This document shows, piece after piece, positions 9,046 to 18,264 of a stretch of DNA of 64,000 bases. Every line of letters starts with the position of its first letter. Positions within the stretch are counted from its first letter, which is position 1. The notes below the pieces were generated by a model. The model worked only from the letters and a program-made list of their open reading frames with translations, did not search any database and had not been told where the DNA came from. This stretch comes from Fodinibius halophilus (GTDB lineage: Bacteria > Bacteroidota > Rhodothermia > Balneolales > Balneolaceae), in the NCBI RefSeq assembly GCF_011059105.1, contig NZ_JAALLS010000007.1:95080-159079 (forward strand), read 5' to 3'. The translations under genes were made by a program, and so were the position numbers.

Positions 9046-9552
9046 GCTTTTCTCTAATGAAATTATTTATAGGAATATAGATATTCCGAAGGGAATGTTA
9101 ATTCTTAATATCCCGCTCCTATCATTTTTTAGGAATTACCCCTCCAATAGCTGGAATGGCATTAAAAAACAACGCCTGTCATGGTGAGCGTAGTCGAACC
9201 ATCTCCATGAATCGATTGGTTAATGCGTGACAGCTGCTTTTTTGATACTACGCGAACTTATTCGGGGGAGATCCTTCGGCTTCACTCCGTTCCGCTCAGG
9301 ATGACATTGCTTTTGCTGGGGAAAGGAGTTCCCCTGCCTGATCATAGGGAGCGACCAAGGCTGAGTAAAAAGTAGTACATGCGTTCCAACGCAGAGCATT
9401 AAACCGAGATCCCGGAAGAGATACTTCGCTGAGCTCAGCACATGGTTCGGGATGACAAGGAATTTATAATATGGTTTTTTAAATCGGAGATCCGGATTTC
9501 CATAAATAGATGAGCAGTACCATCCCCCTTACCCCCTTCTGATTACACCCAA
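9046..9552. repeat. Dispersed intergenic repeat, copy A (left part)
   Basis: About 500 bases without a gene. From about 9171 it carries blocks seen elsewhere in the window: CAACGCCTGTCAT, GATACTACGCGAAC, GAGATCCTTCGGCT, CAGGATGACATTGCTTTT, GGGAGCGACCAAG and GAGCTCAGCACATGGTTCGG. The final block CCCCTTCTGATTACACC recurs near 52071. The IS3 element is inserted directly after that block. A short GGAATAT/ATATTCC hairpin lies near 9074. Confidence 0.6.
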
Positions 9553-9592
9553 TGGACTTGCTACATTTTGGTAGACACCCAGTTAAGTCATA
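9553..9592 (+). repeat. IS left inverted repeat
   Basis: Forty bases that pair with 10809-10848: shared blocks are TGGA, TTGCTACA, GTAGACA, AGTTAAG and CATA. These define the left end of the IS. Confidence 0.8.
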
Positions 9593-9624
9593 GATTGTAC
9601 GACACATATTATAATAAAACAATC

Positions 9625-9927
9625 ATGAGCACAACAAACAGACGAACTTTTACCAAACAGTTTAAACAGGATGTAGTCCAGCAAAGCCAGCACTGCGATA
9701 CCATTACCGAGCTGGCTGCTGATTTAGGGCTGCGCCCGGAACTTATTTACCGGTGGCGATCCGAGCTGTGAGATGACCCGCAGGGAAGTTTTCCCGGCAA
9801 CGGCGTGCCCAAACAAACCCCGGCCGAAGAAAAAACAGCGCAATTAGAACGGGAACTAGCTAATGTGCGCACCCAACGCGATATCTTAAAAAAGGCCATG
9901 GCTATCTTCACAAATCCAAACGCGTAA
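9625..9927 (+). pseudogene. IS3 transposase orfA, interrupted by in-frame TGA
   Basis: From the ATG at 9625 the frame encodes a typical IS3 OrfA start (helix-turn-helix, RRTFTKQFKQDVV ... LRPELIYRWRSEL) but meets TGA at 9769-9771. The same frame then continues with the expected OrfA remainder (DDPQGSFPGNG, then the leucine-zipper part QLERELANVRTQRDILKK) to TAA at 9925-9927. The stop therefore looks like a nonsense mutation in a 100-residue OrfA. The slippery heptamer lies near the 3' end at 9888-9894. Unless the stop is read through or suppressed, the OrfAB fusion transposase cannot be made. Confidence 0.8.
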
Positions 9928-9938
9928 TTTATACCTTT

Positions 9939-10808
9939 ATGGAGAACAATAAACATACTTTTCCCATAGTGAAGATGGCCGAAATCCTGGATGTATCGCG
10001 CAGCGGATATTACAGCTGGCGGGACCGAAGCCCCTCGCGGGGCAGCTTGGAAAACAAGCGGCTGACAAAAAAGATACGCCGGGTCTGGACCGATTCCGGG
10101 AAGACCTACGGCAGCCCTCGGATCCACCAGCAGCTGCTGGGCGACGGAGAATCGATCAGTCGACCGCGGGTGGCCCGCCTGATGGCGGCCGCAGGAATCC
10201 AAAGCCAGATTCGCAAAAAGTGGATTCCGACGACTCATTCGGCCCACAGCGAGCCGGTAGCTCCAAACCTGCTTGACCGGAACTTTACTCCCGGCCAGTT
10301 AGGCCAAGTCTGGGTCAGTGATATTACATATATCCAAAGCCGTAACGGCTGGCTGTATGTGACGACCATCATGGATCTGGCCGACCGCCAGATCCTCGGC
10401 TGGTCATTGTCGAAAAGCATGGAGGCGGCCCAGACCATCATCCCGGCCTGGGAGGCCGCCTGCCGGCGGCGCCCACCGAGTCGTGAGCTTTTGTTCCACT
10501 CCGACCGAGGCATCCAGTATGCCTGCAGGGAATTTATGACACTGCTGACCGCCGAGCCGCTGATCACTCAGTCGATGTCTCGGAAAGGCAATTGCTGGGA
10601 CAATGCGCCGGCCGAAAGCTTCTTTAAAACGTTTAAGGCAGAACTTCCGGTCGATACAAAACCCTGCACCGAGCGCCAGATTCGATCGGCGGTATTTGCC
10701 TTTATCGAAATCTGGTATAACCGAAAACGCCTGCACTCAACGCTGGGATACCAAACACCGGCACAAACCGAGCAACAGTTAATCAAAAAACAGGAATCAA
10801 ATGCATGA
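9939..10808 (+). CDS. IS3-family transposase OrfB (DDE integrase)
   Basis: 289 residues from ATG, in the -1 frame relative to orfA; the frame is open upstream to the slippery site and reads KKGHGYLHKSKRVIYTF, the usual trans-frame linker. The DDE catalytic residues are visible in VWVSDITY, LFHSDRGIQY and APAESFFKTFK. The HTH_21 segment (GYYSWRDRSPS ... RVWTDSGKTYGSPRIHQ) precedes the rve domain, and the end RKRLHSTLGYQTPAQ is typical. It is intact, but its OrfA partner is broken. Confidence 0.95.
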   Translation: MENNKHTFPIVKMAEILDVSRSGYYSWRDRSPSRGSLENKRLTKKIRRVWTDSGKTYGSPRIHQQLLGDGESISRPRVARLMAAAGIQSQIRKKWIPTTHSAHSEPVAPNLLDRNFTPGQLGQVWVSDITYIQSRNGWLYVTTIMDLADRQILGWSLSKSMEAAQTIIPAWEAACRRRPPSRELLFHSDRGIQYACREFMTLLTAEPLITQSMSRKGNCWDNAPAESFFKTFKAELPVDTKPCTERQIRSAVFAFIEIWYNRKRLHSTLGYQTPAQTEQQLIKKQESNA

Positions 10809-10848
10809 TATGCCTTAACTCACTGTCTACTTTTTTGTAGCAATTCCA
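10809..10848 (-). repeat. IS right inverted repeat
   Basis: Reverse complement of the left end with 30 of 40 matches; ends TCCA at 10848. Defines the right IS boundary. Confidence 0.8.
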
Positions 10849-11158
10849 CTTTTCATTCGGATAATGTCTGAAGGGGGAGCTTTTTCTTGCCCTTCGACAC
10901 AACTCGGAAAAGGAATCCCTCCTCGAGGAGGGTGGGCAATTCGTGGGCTTCGAATTGGTCGGGAGGTGTTCCGTTCTTGAAAATAGCTCTATTGATATAT
11001 GCCTCCCTTTAGATGCTAGGCGAACTTATTCCGGAAGAGCCTTCGACTTTACTTCGTTGCGCTAAGGATCACATTGCTTCTGCTGAAGAACAGAGTTCCC
11101 CTCCCCGATTATAGGGAGCGACCAAGAGTGGGTCAGAAAAAGAAGCTTTGCAAAACCT

Positions 11159-11203
11159 TGCCTTATATGATTCGTCGGACGACAACCCCAGTCGCCCGAC
11201 GAA
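11159..11203 (+). repeat. 45-base palindromic repeat, copy 1
   Basis: The unit TGCCTTATAT-GATTCGTCGG continues into a hairpin: TTCGTCGG-A-CGAC (11171-11183), loop AACCCCA, then GTCG-C-CCGACGAA (11191-11203). An almost identical copy is at 21953-21997 with only two or three differences. Both copies sit just downstream of minus-strand genes and just before their terminators. Confidence 0.75.
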
Positions 11204-11215
11204 AGATAGTAAAAT

Positions 11216-11248
11216 AGCGATGCCATCACTTGAAGTGATGGCATCGCT
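11216..11248 (-). terminator. Terminator of the M14 peptidase gene
   Basis: AGCGATGCCATCAC / GTGATGGCATCGCT form a perfect 14-base stem with a 5-base loop, 45 bases after the peptidase stop. On the minus strand the stem is followed by ATTTTAC, a modest T tract. Confidence 0.7.
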
Positions 11249-11292
11249 TAAGCAACGGTTAATTAGATATCAAGAGTAAGAATTCGTTCTCT

Positions 11293-13926
11293 TTACATAT
11301 CATGTAAAATCATTACGGCATTTTGCATCATCCGTGCCGGACCTACCCAGAACATTCTGTACTGCGTATTATCCAACAGGAAGACCACCTGCCCTGAGCC
11401 CATAGGTTGAACACCCGCAAAAGCATTACCGGCTACCTGCTTTTTATTTTCAGCAGAAGCATAACCAGAGGCCAATACCGACTGGGGATCTTTATCATAG
11501 TGACCCACCACCTGCCAGTTTGTAGAAGGCACCAATGATTCATCACTAAATTTAAGCGTAAACAACTTATTGGGTAATCCAAAAGCTAGTGGATTGGTAT
11601 TGTCGATGTGACCTTGAAAAGCTGAACCGGGTATTCGTTTGAGGCCGGAGGAATCTTCACGGGCTGCATAGGTAGTATAGGCAGCCGGTTTAATGGTATC
11701 TTTCTCCTCCTTTTTATCGTTTGAAGGCTCATCTGCCAACTCAACAGAAGTAAAACCGGACTGATCTTTACTCATAAATTCAGCAGCATTTTCGGTGGCT
11801 ACCAGGGTACCGCCATCACGAACCCAGCCTTTCAGTTTATCTAAGGCAGTAGAATCGAGGGCCGAAGAAAATCCACCCCATGCACTCGGAAGCACCAACA
11901 CATCATATTCATCGAGGTCTAAATACGAGAGGCGATCACTTCGAATTCGGTTAATCCCAAACTCTGTCCACTGGTCAAAGAGAAACCATATCTGCCCTGC
12001 TGTGTAGGAACTGAACGGGCTATCGACCATAAGAGCTACATTGGGCTTGTCAACGGGCTCACTGTCGCGAGAGGCTAAATCCATGCCGCTGACCATACGA
12101 CCTGTATCGAAACCTTCAATCGTTACTTTTGCCTCTTTAGCAATACGCTGCATATCCGATACAATAGCCTCTCGTTTTTCATAGTTTCGTCCAAGCAGAA
12201 CAACTAGGCTTCCCCTACTATATCGTTTACCGTCATGGGTAAAGTATTTTTTAGCAACACGTACTCGGTATCCGGCATCCCATAATTTTGCAAGTGCATT
12301 AGGGGTATACCGCTGTTTACCATCCACAACATAGGCGTATTGGGCACCGCTATTTTTAACGCCATTTTCATAAACCGGGGCTTCGGTTACCTTAGTCGTT
12401 GATACCCCCACTTCATCTTCAGACCAAGCGGCATCCAAGTTATAAGCCATGGGGGCTGACCATGTTGACATATCGTACATCACCGAATCGCCGATAGCCA
12501 GCTGACGCTTCATTAGGGTATTAAGAAAAATATGCCGTGGTTGGTCAGTATTAATCAGGTAGCTGCCTTTGCTGAATTCCCGGCGATCAGATGAACCATC
12601 CCAATAGCTGTACGCATCATCTACCTCAAAACCTTCGGTCGCCTTTTCCACTTCTACCCCATGCTGCAACATAATATCAACCAATTCTGCAGTATAGGCG
12701 CGATCATTATTAGGTAAGATGAATGCTTCTACATCACCCTTCTTAGCATCTTCACTAAATGCATTGTGAAAATAGTCGAGCAATGGCTTCCGGTTTTCAA
12801 TGGAAGTCCGCACGGTTGCTATTGAATTTGTATAATGATCAAATACACGCTGTCGTAGCGTCAACTTGTAGCCATCTTCTGTTTCAACAGAACGACCACC
12901 GCGGCTATGTCCTCCTTGTTCGGCCAACATCCCGATAGCTCCCATATTGCTGGGATAAGATGAGCCGTAGCCGGGATAAAAGAAATCAAACGCCTCACGG
13001 GTAGCGTAATTTATATTATGCGCATCAAACTCTTCTATAACCCCACGACCAAACACATCGGCCCATTTTTCGTAATCATTGGGCAACTCATGATTTCGGG
13101 GCGTTGTACCGGGCATCGTAAAGTAATTACTGTTAAAACCCTGCTCATGTAGATCAAGATGCACTTGTGGCATCCACTTCTGATAGGTTGCTATACGTCC
13201 GCGCGATTCAGGATGCACCAACCAAACCCAATCTCGATTCAGATCAAACCAATAGTGGTTGGTCCGTCCGCCGGGCCAGATCTCGTCATGTTCAATATCA
13301 TCTGCATTTGAGTTGAGCACCGCACTGCGCGAAGATTTATACCAATACACATACCGATCACGCCCGTCGGGATTCAGCATCGGATCGATAATAGTAACGG
13401 CTTCACTCCTCATCTTCTTCGTCTCGGCATCCATTCCCGCTACCAAGCGATAGGCGGTCTGCATGGCCGCTTCACTACTTGATGCTTCGTTCCCATGCAC
13501 ATTGTAGCTCAACCATACCGTAATGGGTTGTTCCGACTTTATTGATGTTGCTGCATCATTCCCCAAATTCGCAGGATCAGTAAGCGCCAGATTGTTGTTA
13601 CGCAACTCCTCAATATTATCCTGATTTTCTTCAGACGTAATAACAGCAAAATACAGCCCCCTCCCCTCATAGGTTTCAGCATATTTTTTAAGACTGATAC
13701 GATCAGAAACTTTTGACAAATAATTGAGGTATTTAACTACATCTGAATGGAGGCTATACTCGGACCCAAGCTCATACCCTAAAAACTCTGCCGGTGATGA
13801 GATCTCAGAATCATAGGAGATATCCGGATCAAACTGGAATCGCTTATCCTGCGCCTGTAACACGCTGGAACTTATAAAAAGAAATGCGACAACGACTAAG
13901 AGGTATCGGAATCGATATTCTGACAT
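11293..13926 (-). CDS. Secreted M14-family zinc carboxypeptidase
   Basis: 877 residues. A signal peptide (hydrophobic residues 8-24, cleavage near LQAQ) is followed by a peptidase M14 domain. Zinc ligands are visible in NVHGNEASS (HxxE, near residue 148) and in HLDLHEQG; the general-base Glu is probably in GMLAEQGGHS. DPMLNPDGRDRY and FDLNRDWVW are further family landmarks. The C-terminal half (after about residue 600) holds a class I amidotransferase-like unit (NVALMVDSPFSS ... YDVLVLPSAWGG), as in many Bacteroidota M14 proteins. It should trim peptides in the periplasm or outside. It is a single gene with its own terminator, divergent from the AsmA-like gene. Confidence 0.92.
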   Translation of the reverse strand: MSEYRFRYLLVVVAFLFISSSVLQAQDKRFQFDPDISYDSEISSPAEFLGYELGSEYSLHSDVVKYLNYLSKVSDRISLKKYAETYEGRGLYFAVITSEENQDNIEELRNNNLALTDPANLGNDAATSIKSEQPITVWLSYNVHGNEASSSEAAMQTAYRLVAGMDAETKKMRSEAVTIIDPMLNPDGRDRYVYWYKSSRSAVLNSNADDIEHDEIWPGGRTNHYWFDLNRDWVWLVHPESRGRIATYQKWMPQVHLDLHEQGFNSNYFTMPGTTPRNHELPNDYEKWADVFGRGVIEEFDAHNINYATREAFDFFYPGYGSSYPSNMGAIGMLAEQGGHSRGGRSVETEDGYKLTLRQRVFDHYTNSIATVRTSIENRKPLLDYFHNAFSEDAKKGDVEAFILPNNDRAYTAELVDIMLQHGVEVEKATEGFEVDDAYSYWDGSSDRREFSKGSYLINTDQPRHIFLNTLMKRQLAIGDSVMYDMSTWSAPMAYNLDAAWSEDEVGVSTTKVTEAPVYENGVKNSGAQYAYVVDGKQRYTPNALAKLWDAGYRVRVAKKYFTHDGKRYSRGSLVVLLGRNYEKREAIVSDMQRIAKEAKVTIEGFDTGRMVSGMDLASRDSEPVDKPNVALMVDSPFSSYTAGQIWFLFDQWTEFGINRIRSDRLSYLDLDEYDVLVLPSAWGGFSSALDSTALDKLKGWVRDGGTLVATENAAEFMSKDQSGFTSVELADEPSNDKKEEKDTIKPAAYTTYAAREDSSGLKRIPGSAFQGHIDNTNPLAFGLPNKLFTLKFSDESLVPSTNWQVVGHYDKDPQSVLASGYASAENKKQVAGNAFAGVQPMGSGQVVFLLDNTQYRMFWVGPARMMQNAVMILHDM

Positions 13927-14079
13927 AACAAAAATTGGTTATTTACTTTTTTATGTTGGAATCGTTTATCATGGTACAAAAACTGAAAGTAAAATGGCGT
14001 TAAAAATTCCCGAATTATCCGTTATTAGAGGCTGTTAAGAAGTTTACCAAATAATCCTGTTCAATATTCATCTATTCCA

Positions 14080-15681
14080 ATGAAGAGATATCAAAAAGTT
14101 TTACTTGGGATTCTCACCGCCATCATTATTCTGATAGGCGGTATTCAGATCTATTTTAGTTTTTTTATGGATGCCCAGCTAAAACAAACGATAATAAGCC
14201 GTTTTCAGGAATCCGCCGGAAATACCTTTACGCTTACTATTAACGATCTGGACCTGGAACTGCTGGGAAGAGGTATTAATATCTCTGGAGTTACATTGTC
14301 TTCAAAAAAACAGGAATATCAAAGTGAGCTGCAGTCCACAATCGAAGATATTCATATTCGTGGAATCAACTTTTGGCAACTATTTATTCATCAAAATATT
14401 AAACTTAAAGAGATCCGGATCGTCAATCCCGACATTTCACTGACAGGAACCTCGTCTTCAACTTCTTCTACCTTTAATCGGGAAAACATCAGGAATCAAC
14501 TTTCTAAGATCGACCTACTTCAGCAGCTATCAATCCCCAAATTTTCAATTACAGGATTATCTTTCAATTATACCCACAAAGATGAACAGAGTAGTCCTAC
14601 TTTAAGCTTCCGAGACAGTGATATTCACCTCTATGATATATCTTTTGACTCTACTTTCTTCTCAGAAGATAAGATCATTCCCGCCCAACATCTTACGACC
14701 GATCTTCGAGATCTTCAATACCAAACTGCAGATGGTGTATATAAGCTCTCTACCCACCAAATTGCCTTTTCCTCTATGGATAGCAGCATGAGTATTCGTT
14801 CTCTGCAACTGCAGCCAAGGTTCAGCAAAGCTACTTTTCCCAAACAGTTCAATCACGAAGTTGACCGAATTAGAATAAAAGTGGACCAGATTTATTGGTC
14901 CGGCATCGACAGCCATAAACTAAACTCCAAGCAGCAGCTCAGCGTACAAGATATTCTGATCCGCAATCCTGATTTTGATATCTATCGCGATAAACGACCT
15001 CCCTTTCCACCCAACAACAACCCTCCGCTCCCCCAAGAGGTGATTCAAGGCATTCCATTTCCCATTACTGTTGATCGTATCACCCTTTCTGACGGTAGAA
15101 TCCGGTATAGTGAACAAATTCCCCAAGCTCAAAAAGCCGGTTATCTGCTTTTTACTAACCTCACGGGCATTTTTAATAACCTATCAAATATTGAAAAAGA
15201 ATGGCATGACAAGTCCCCATCCCTGCAAGTTAAAACTGATGTGATGGACAGTGCAGAACTGAATGCCTCATTTCGTTTCCCGATGGATTCCAAACAACAA
15301 TATATCTCTGGGCATCTATCCGCAATGCCGATGAAGCCTCTGAATAAGGCCTTAACACCTCTTGCCTTTACCCGCATTGATAAAGGACAAATACTGGGAA
15401 TGGATTTTAATATGACTCTGAGTCCGAATAAAGCTAAGGGCGCTATGACTTTCACTTACGAGAATCTAAAAATATCGCTGCTTAATAAAGGAGAAGGACA
15501 GCAAAACTTTGGTAACACAATGAAATCATTCCTGGCTAACACCTTCAAGGTTAAGACTCAAAATAAGGGAGATGACCCAAGAAAAGGGACAATTAAATTT
15601 GACCGAGATACAAATAAATCAGTTTTTAACTACTGGTGGAAAAGCCTGCTGTCAGGACTTAAATCGAGTATAGGAATCTAA
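14080..15681 (+). CDS. AsmA/DUF748-like envelope protein
   Basis: 533 residues. One N-terminal membrane helix (about 7-29) is followed by a long periplasmic part of repeated beta strands. The start of that part (LTINDLDLELLGRGINISGV) matches the AsmA-like pattern in which integral strands alternate with short helices, and the later SLQVKTDVMDSAELNASFRF resembles the DUF748 core. AsmA-like proteins are thought to bridge the inner and outer membranes in lipid transport. The specific role here is inference. The dehydratase gene starts 11 bases downstream, so they are probably co-transcribed. Confidence 0.7.
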   Translation: MKRYQKVLLGILTAIIILIGGIQIYFSFFMDAQLKQTIISRFQESAGNTFTLTINDLDLELLGRGINISGVTLSSKKQEYQSELQSTIEDIHIRGINFWQLFIHQNIKLKEIRIVNPDISLTGTSSSTSSTFNRENIRNQLSKIDLLQQLSIPKFSITGLSFNYTHKDEQSSPTLSFRDSDIHLYDISFDSTFFSEDKIIPAQHLTTDLRDLQYQTADGVYKLSTHQIAFSSMDSSMSIRSLQLQPRFSKATFPKQFNHEVDRIRIKVDQIYWSGIDSHKLNSKQQLSVQDILIRNPDFDIYRDKRPPFPPNNNPPLPQEVIQGIPFPITVDRITLSDGRIRYSEQIPQAQKAGYLLFTNLTGIFNNLSNIEKEWHDKSPSLQVKTDVMDSAELNASFRFPMDSKQQYISGHLSAMPMKPLNKALTPLAFTRIDKGQILGMDFNMTLSPNKAKGAMTFTYENLKISLLNKGEGQQNFGNTMKSFLANTFKVKTQNKGDDPRKGTIKFDRDTNKSVFNYWWKSLLSGLKSSIGI

Positions 15682-15692
15682 ATATTCAATTC

Positions 15693-16661
15693 ATGTCAGA
15701 ATTAAACGCTATCACTATTCCCACTTATGAGGAAGTAAAAAATGCTTATCTGAAAATTCGGGATAAGGTACACCGAACACCGGTATTGAACAGTAAAAAA
15801 GTTAATGAACGGGCCGGTGGAGAGCTGTTTTTTAAATGTGAAAACTTTCAAAAAGTAGGGGCCTTTAAGTTTCGTGGCGCCACCCATGCTGTAGGTGAAC
15901 TTTCCGATGAAGAGGCCCAAAATGGTGTTGCTACGCACTCTTCCGGCAATCATGCCCAAGCAGTGGCGCTGGCAGCTAAACTTCGCGGTATTGCTGCTCA
16001 TATTGTGATGCCCGAAAATGCGCCCAAAGTAAAGGTCAATGCCGTTCGCGATTACGGAGCAACCATTACCTTTAGTGAATCTACCCAAGAAGGCCGGGAA
16101 GCTACGCTCAAAAAGGTTGTAGAAGAGACAGGTGCCACTTTTATTCATCCCTATGATAATCCACATATTATCATGGGACAAGCAAGTGCAGCAATAGAAT
16201 TATTAGAGGAGAAACCGGACCTTGATTACATCATTGCCCCCATTGGTGGTGGCGGCCTTATGAGTGGTACGTCGATTGCGGCATCCGGCTTATCTCCCGA
16301 GACAAAAATAATCGGTACCGAACCCGAAGTAGCTAATGACGCATATCTATCATTTAAAACCAGTGAGCTTCACCCTGTTCAAAGTACCGATACAGTAGCT
16401 GACGGACTTCGAACTTCGCTAAGTCCTTTAACTTTTGCTTGCATTCAGGAACATGTAGATGCCATTTATACGGTAACGGAACAGGAAATTATAGATGCGA
16501 TGCGCTTTATTTGGGAACGCATGAAAATTATTATCGAGCCATCATGTGCCGTTCCTGTAGCCGCGGTATTCAATGGAAAAATTGACCTCCAAGGGAAAAG
16601 GGCTGGGATTATTATCACCGGTGGTAATATGGACCTGGATCAACTTCCTTGGCAAGGTTAG
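15693..16661 (+). CDS. PLP-dependent serine/threonine dehydratase or serine racemase
   Basis: 322 residues, one fold-type II PLP domain. The PLP lysine is in the GAFKFRGA motif; SSGNHAQAVALAA binds the substrate carboxylate; the phosphate cup is IGGGGLMSG; and the C-terminal ITGGN closes the site. There is no ACT regulatory domain, so it is a short catabolic-type enzyme like serine racemase or L-threo-3-hydroxyaspartate ammonia-lyase rather than biosynthetic IlvA. The next gene encodes a D-amino-acid oxidase-like protein, which favours a racemase/D-serine role, by inference. Confidence 0.9.
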   Translation: MSELNAITIPTYEEVKNAYLKIRDKVHRTPVLNSKKVNERAGGELFFKCENFQKVGAFKFRGATHAVGELSDEEAQNGVATHSSGNHAQAVALAAKLRGIAAHIVMPENAPKVKVNAVRDYGATITFSESTQEGREATLKKVVEETGATFIHPYDNPHIIMGQASAAIELLEEKPDLDYIIAPIGGGGLMSGTSIAASGLSPETKIIGTEPEVANDAYLSFKTSELHPVQSTDTVADGLRTSLSPLTFACIQEHVDAIYTVTEQEIIDAMRFIWERMKIIIEPSCAVPVAAVFNGKIDLQGKRAGIIITGGNMDLDQLPWQG

Positions 16662-16705
16662 GAATTAATAATTGGAAATTAGGAATTAGGAATTAAAAAT
16701 TTGGA
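16659..16705 (+). repeat. Short AATTAGG-type repeat
   Basis: Tandem-like runs of GGAATTA and AATTAGG (for example GGAATTAGGAATTAAAAATT) fill the gap between the dehydratase and oxidase genes. The same motif forms the ends of the inverted-repeat element at 37965-38162. Confidence 0.6.
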
Positions 16706-16709
16706 GTTA

Positions 16710-17858
16710 ATGTCTGAGAAAGTAATTATAATCGGCGGGGGTGTTTCGGGGTTAACTACGGGCCTCACTTTGCAGTTACTGGGATATAAAACGGAGATCT
16801 ATGCCGATAAGGTTATCACCGATATCCTGGATAAAAATGCCCATCCTGAATTTGCCAGCCTTTTCCCGTCGGCTTCAGTTATTCCCCATTCGGTATATTC
16901 TGATCAGTTGGAAGAGCTGTTTCACCACTCCCAGGCTGTCTTTTATGAGCTCCGCAAACAGACTTTCCCGGGCACTACCATTAACAAACATTATGAGCTT
17001 TTTGAAACCAGGTCCGACCGCCCTGACTACTGCGACTGGATGCTGAACTACCAGCCGGTGGAAGAGCTTGATACTGATTCCATTCCCCGCCGGCCAGGCA
17101 ACAATACCCTCTATGGCTGGAGCTTTAACTGCATTTTTGCTGACTGGTCGCTATACCTGCCCGCACTATACGAATTATATCAGGATAGCGGAGGTACCAT
17201 TACTCAACAAAAGCTGGTTTCAAAAAATATTGATAGCCTTCCAACTGATACCATCATCAACTGTAGTGGCACTGGCAGCCCCTCTTTGTTTGATGACCCC
17301 AGCGAAGAGCAACTGATCGTCCGTGGACACCTGCTCCATAAAGTTGATGCACCATTACTGAAAAACTCAAAAGATGAAACCGTCTCCTATAACTACACCC
17401 CCAAAGCTTCTGTGTACTCTGATACTAAAGGAGAGGCCAGTGATGTCTATTGTTATCCCCGAAAAGATGGATGGATCTTGGGAGGAAGTCGACAAACAGG
17501 CACCCTGGGGCATACTGACTGGGATGAAGATAAAGAAAACTACGAAGTTGACGGGATCTCTTTTCCCAAACAGATCATCGATCTAAATAGTGAAATTCTT
17601 GAAAACCGATTTGGTGCCTCGGTCAGTCTGTCGGATGACTTAACCCCTTCGGTTGGATATCGTTATATTCGAAACAGGAAAAACGGACTGCGATTAGAAT
17701 CAGAAACAGTAGCAAATAGACAAGTCATTCATAACTATGGACATGGCGGAGCAGGTGTTACTCTTTCGTGGGGATGTGCACTGAAGATAGCTTCATTAAT
17801 CAATAGTGTCCCTGTTGATAAAAACAAGCAACGCTTATTGGTAGAGATGGATCATTAA
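16710..17858 (+). CDS. FAD-dependent D-amino-acid oxidase-like oxidoreductase
   Basis: 382 residues from the ATG at 16710; the frame also has a TTG three codons earlier. The N-terminus has the FAD dinucleotide-binding motif VIIIGGGVSGLTTGLTL, the middle has the INCSGTGSPSLFDD segment, and the C-terminus has GYRYIRNRKNGLRLE and NYGHGGAGVTLSWGCA, which match the D-amino-acid oxidase/D-aspartate oxidase family. Such enzymes deaminate D-amino acids to keto acids, ammonia and peroxide. Following a racemase-like gene in the same direction with a 48-base gap, it probably forms a D-amino-acid pathway with it. Confidence 0.87.
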   Translation: MSEKVIIIGGGVSGLTTGLTLQLLGYKTEIYADKVITDILDKNAHPEFASLFPSASVIPHSVYSDQLEELFHHSQAVFYELRKQTFPGTTINKHYELFETRSDRPDYCDWMLNYQPVEELDTDSIPRRPGNNTLYGWSFNCIFADWSLYLPALYELYQDSGGTITQQKLVSKNIDSLPTDTIINCSGTGSPSLFDDPSEEQLIVRGHLLHKVDAPLLKNSKDETVSYNYTPKASVYSDTKGEASDVYCYPRKDGWILGGSRQTGTLGHTDWDEDKENYEVDGISFPKQIIDLNSEILENRFGASVSLSDDLTPSVGYRYIRNRKNGLRLESETVANRQVIHNYGHGGAGVTLSWGCALKIASLINSVPVDKNKQRLLVEMDH

Positions 17859-17898
17859 AGAAATAGAAAATTTATACTTGGATATAATACCCAGCCAA

Positions 17899-18237
17899 TC
17901 AGCTTTGAACCTGTTTTTCGGCACATTCGGGGCAATCCAACCAGTGTTCTGATGGGATAGACGGTAATGCTTTGGGACTACTCCCCTTTTCAAACACCGG
18001 CCGATACAACACATCTCCTTTATCATGCGATTCGCCACAGCTATGGCAACTTTCCTCTGTATCCAACTCTTTGGGAGTATAACCCGCAATAATCCATCCC
18101 TCGTGACCGGCATGCACAGCCAGACTTTCCAAAGCCGCCCGTACCGTTTGTGATTTATTGCCGTTATAATACTTTTCAGACAACTCTCCCAGAAGTTGAA
18201 CTGTCTCATTATCCAATGTAAAATTCAGCCGTTTCAT
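17899..18237 (-). CDS. Ribbon-helix-helix protein with C-terminal zinc-ribbon cysteines
   Basis: 112 residues. The first 45 (MKRLNFTLDNETVQLLGELS ... NKSQTVRAALESL) are a CopG/MetJ-type ribbon-helix-helix DNA-binding unit. The rest holds two CxxC pairs, CHSC near residue 64 and CPEC near residue 103, with nearby His residues, consistent with a small metal site. It lies 27 bases downstream of the ZIP-like transporter on the same strand, so it is a likely metal-responsive regulator of that operon. The NikR precedent (RHH plus metal-binding domain) supports the idea, but the metal site differs. Confidence 0.72.
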   Translation of the reverse strand: MKRLNFTLDNETVQLLGELSEKYYNGNKSQTVRAALESLAVHAGHEGWIIAGYTPKELDTEESCHSCGESHDKGDVLYRPVFEKGSSPKALPSIPSEHWLDCPECAEKQVQS

Positions 18238-18264
18238 AATAGCTCCTAACCCTGTGGTTCACAT

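Larger units (their letters stand above)
9553..10848 (+). mobile_element. IS3-family insertion sequence
   Basis: A 1,296-base element bounded by imperfect inverted repeats of about 40 bases that begin TGGA..TTGCTACA on both sides (30 of 40 positions match). It encodes orfA and orfB with an A AAA AAG slippery heptamer at 9888-9894, in the overlap expected for the programmed -1 frameshift of IS3 elements. The coding sequence is clearly more GC-rich than its surroundings, pointing to recent arrival. I see no convincing short target duplication at the ends. It sits inside dispersed repeat DNA. Confidence 0.9.
10849..11292. repeat. Dispersed intergenic repeat, copy A (right part) and hairpins
   Basis: No gene. 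It contains GATGCTAGGCGAACTTATTC, GAGCCTTCGACTT, GGATCACATTGCTTCTGCTG and AGGGAGCGACCAAG, all close matches to copy A left of the IS. A CCTCCTCGAGGAGG palindrome lies near 10919. A shared 45-base palindromic unit follows at 11159-11203 and a strong terminator at 11216-11248. Confidence 0.6.

Noticed and set aside
9769..9771. TGA in orfA considered as selenocysteine or recoding.
   Set aside because: IS3 OrfA does not use selenocysteine and no SECIS-like hairpin follows; a nonsense mutation is simpler.
11159..11203. The palindromic unit considered as a CRISPR repeat.
   Set aside because: Only single copies at each site, no spacers and no cas genes.
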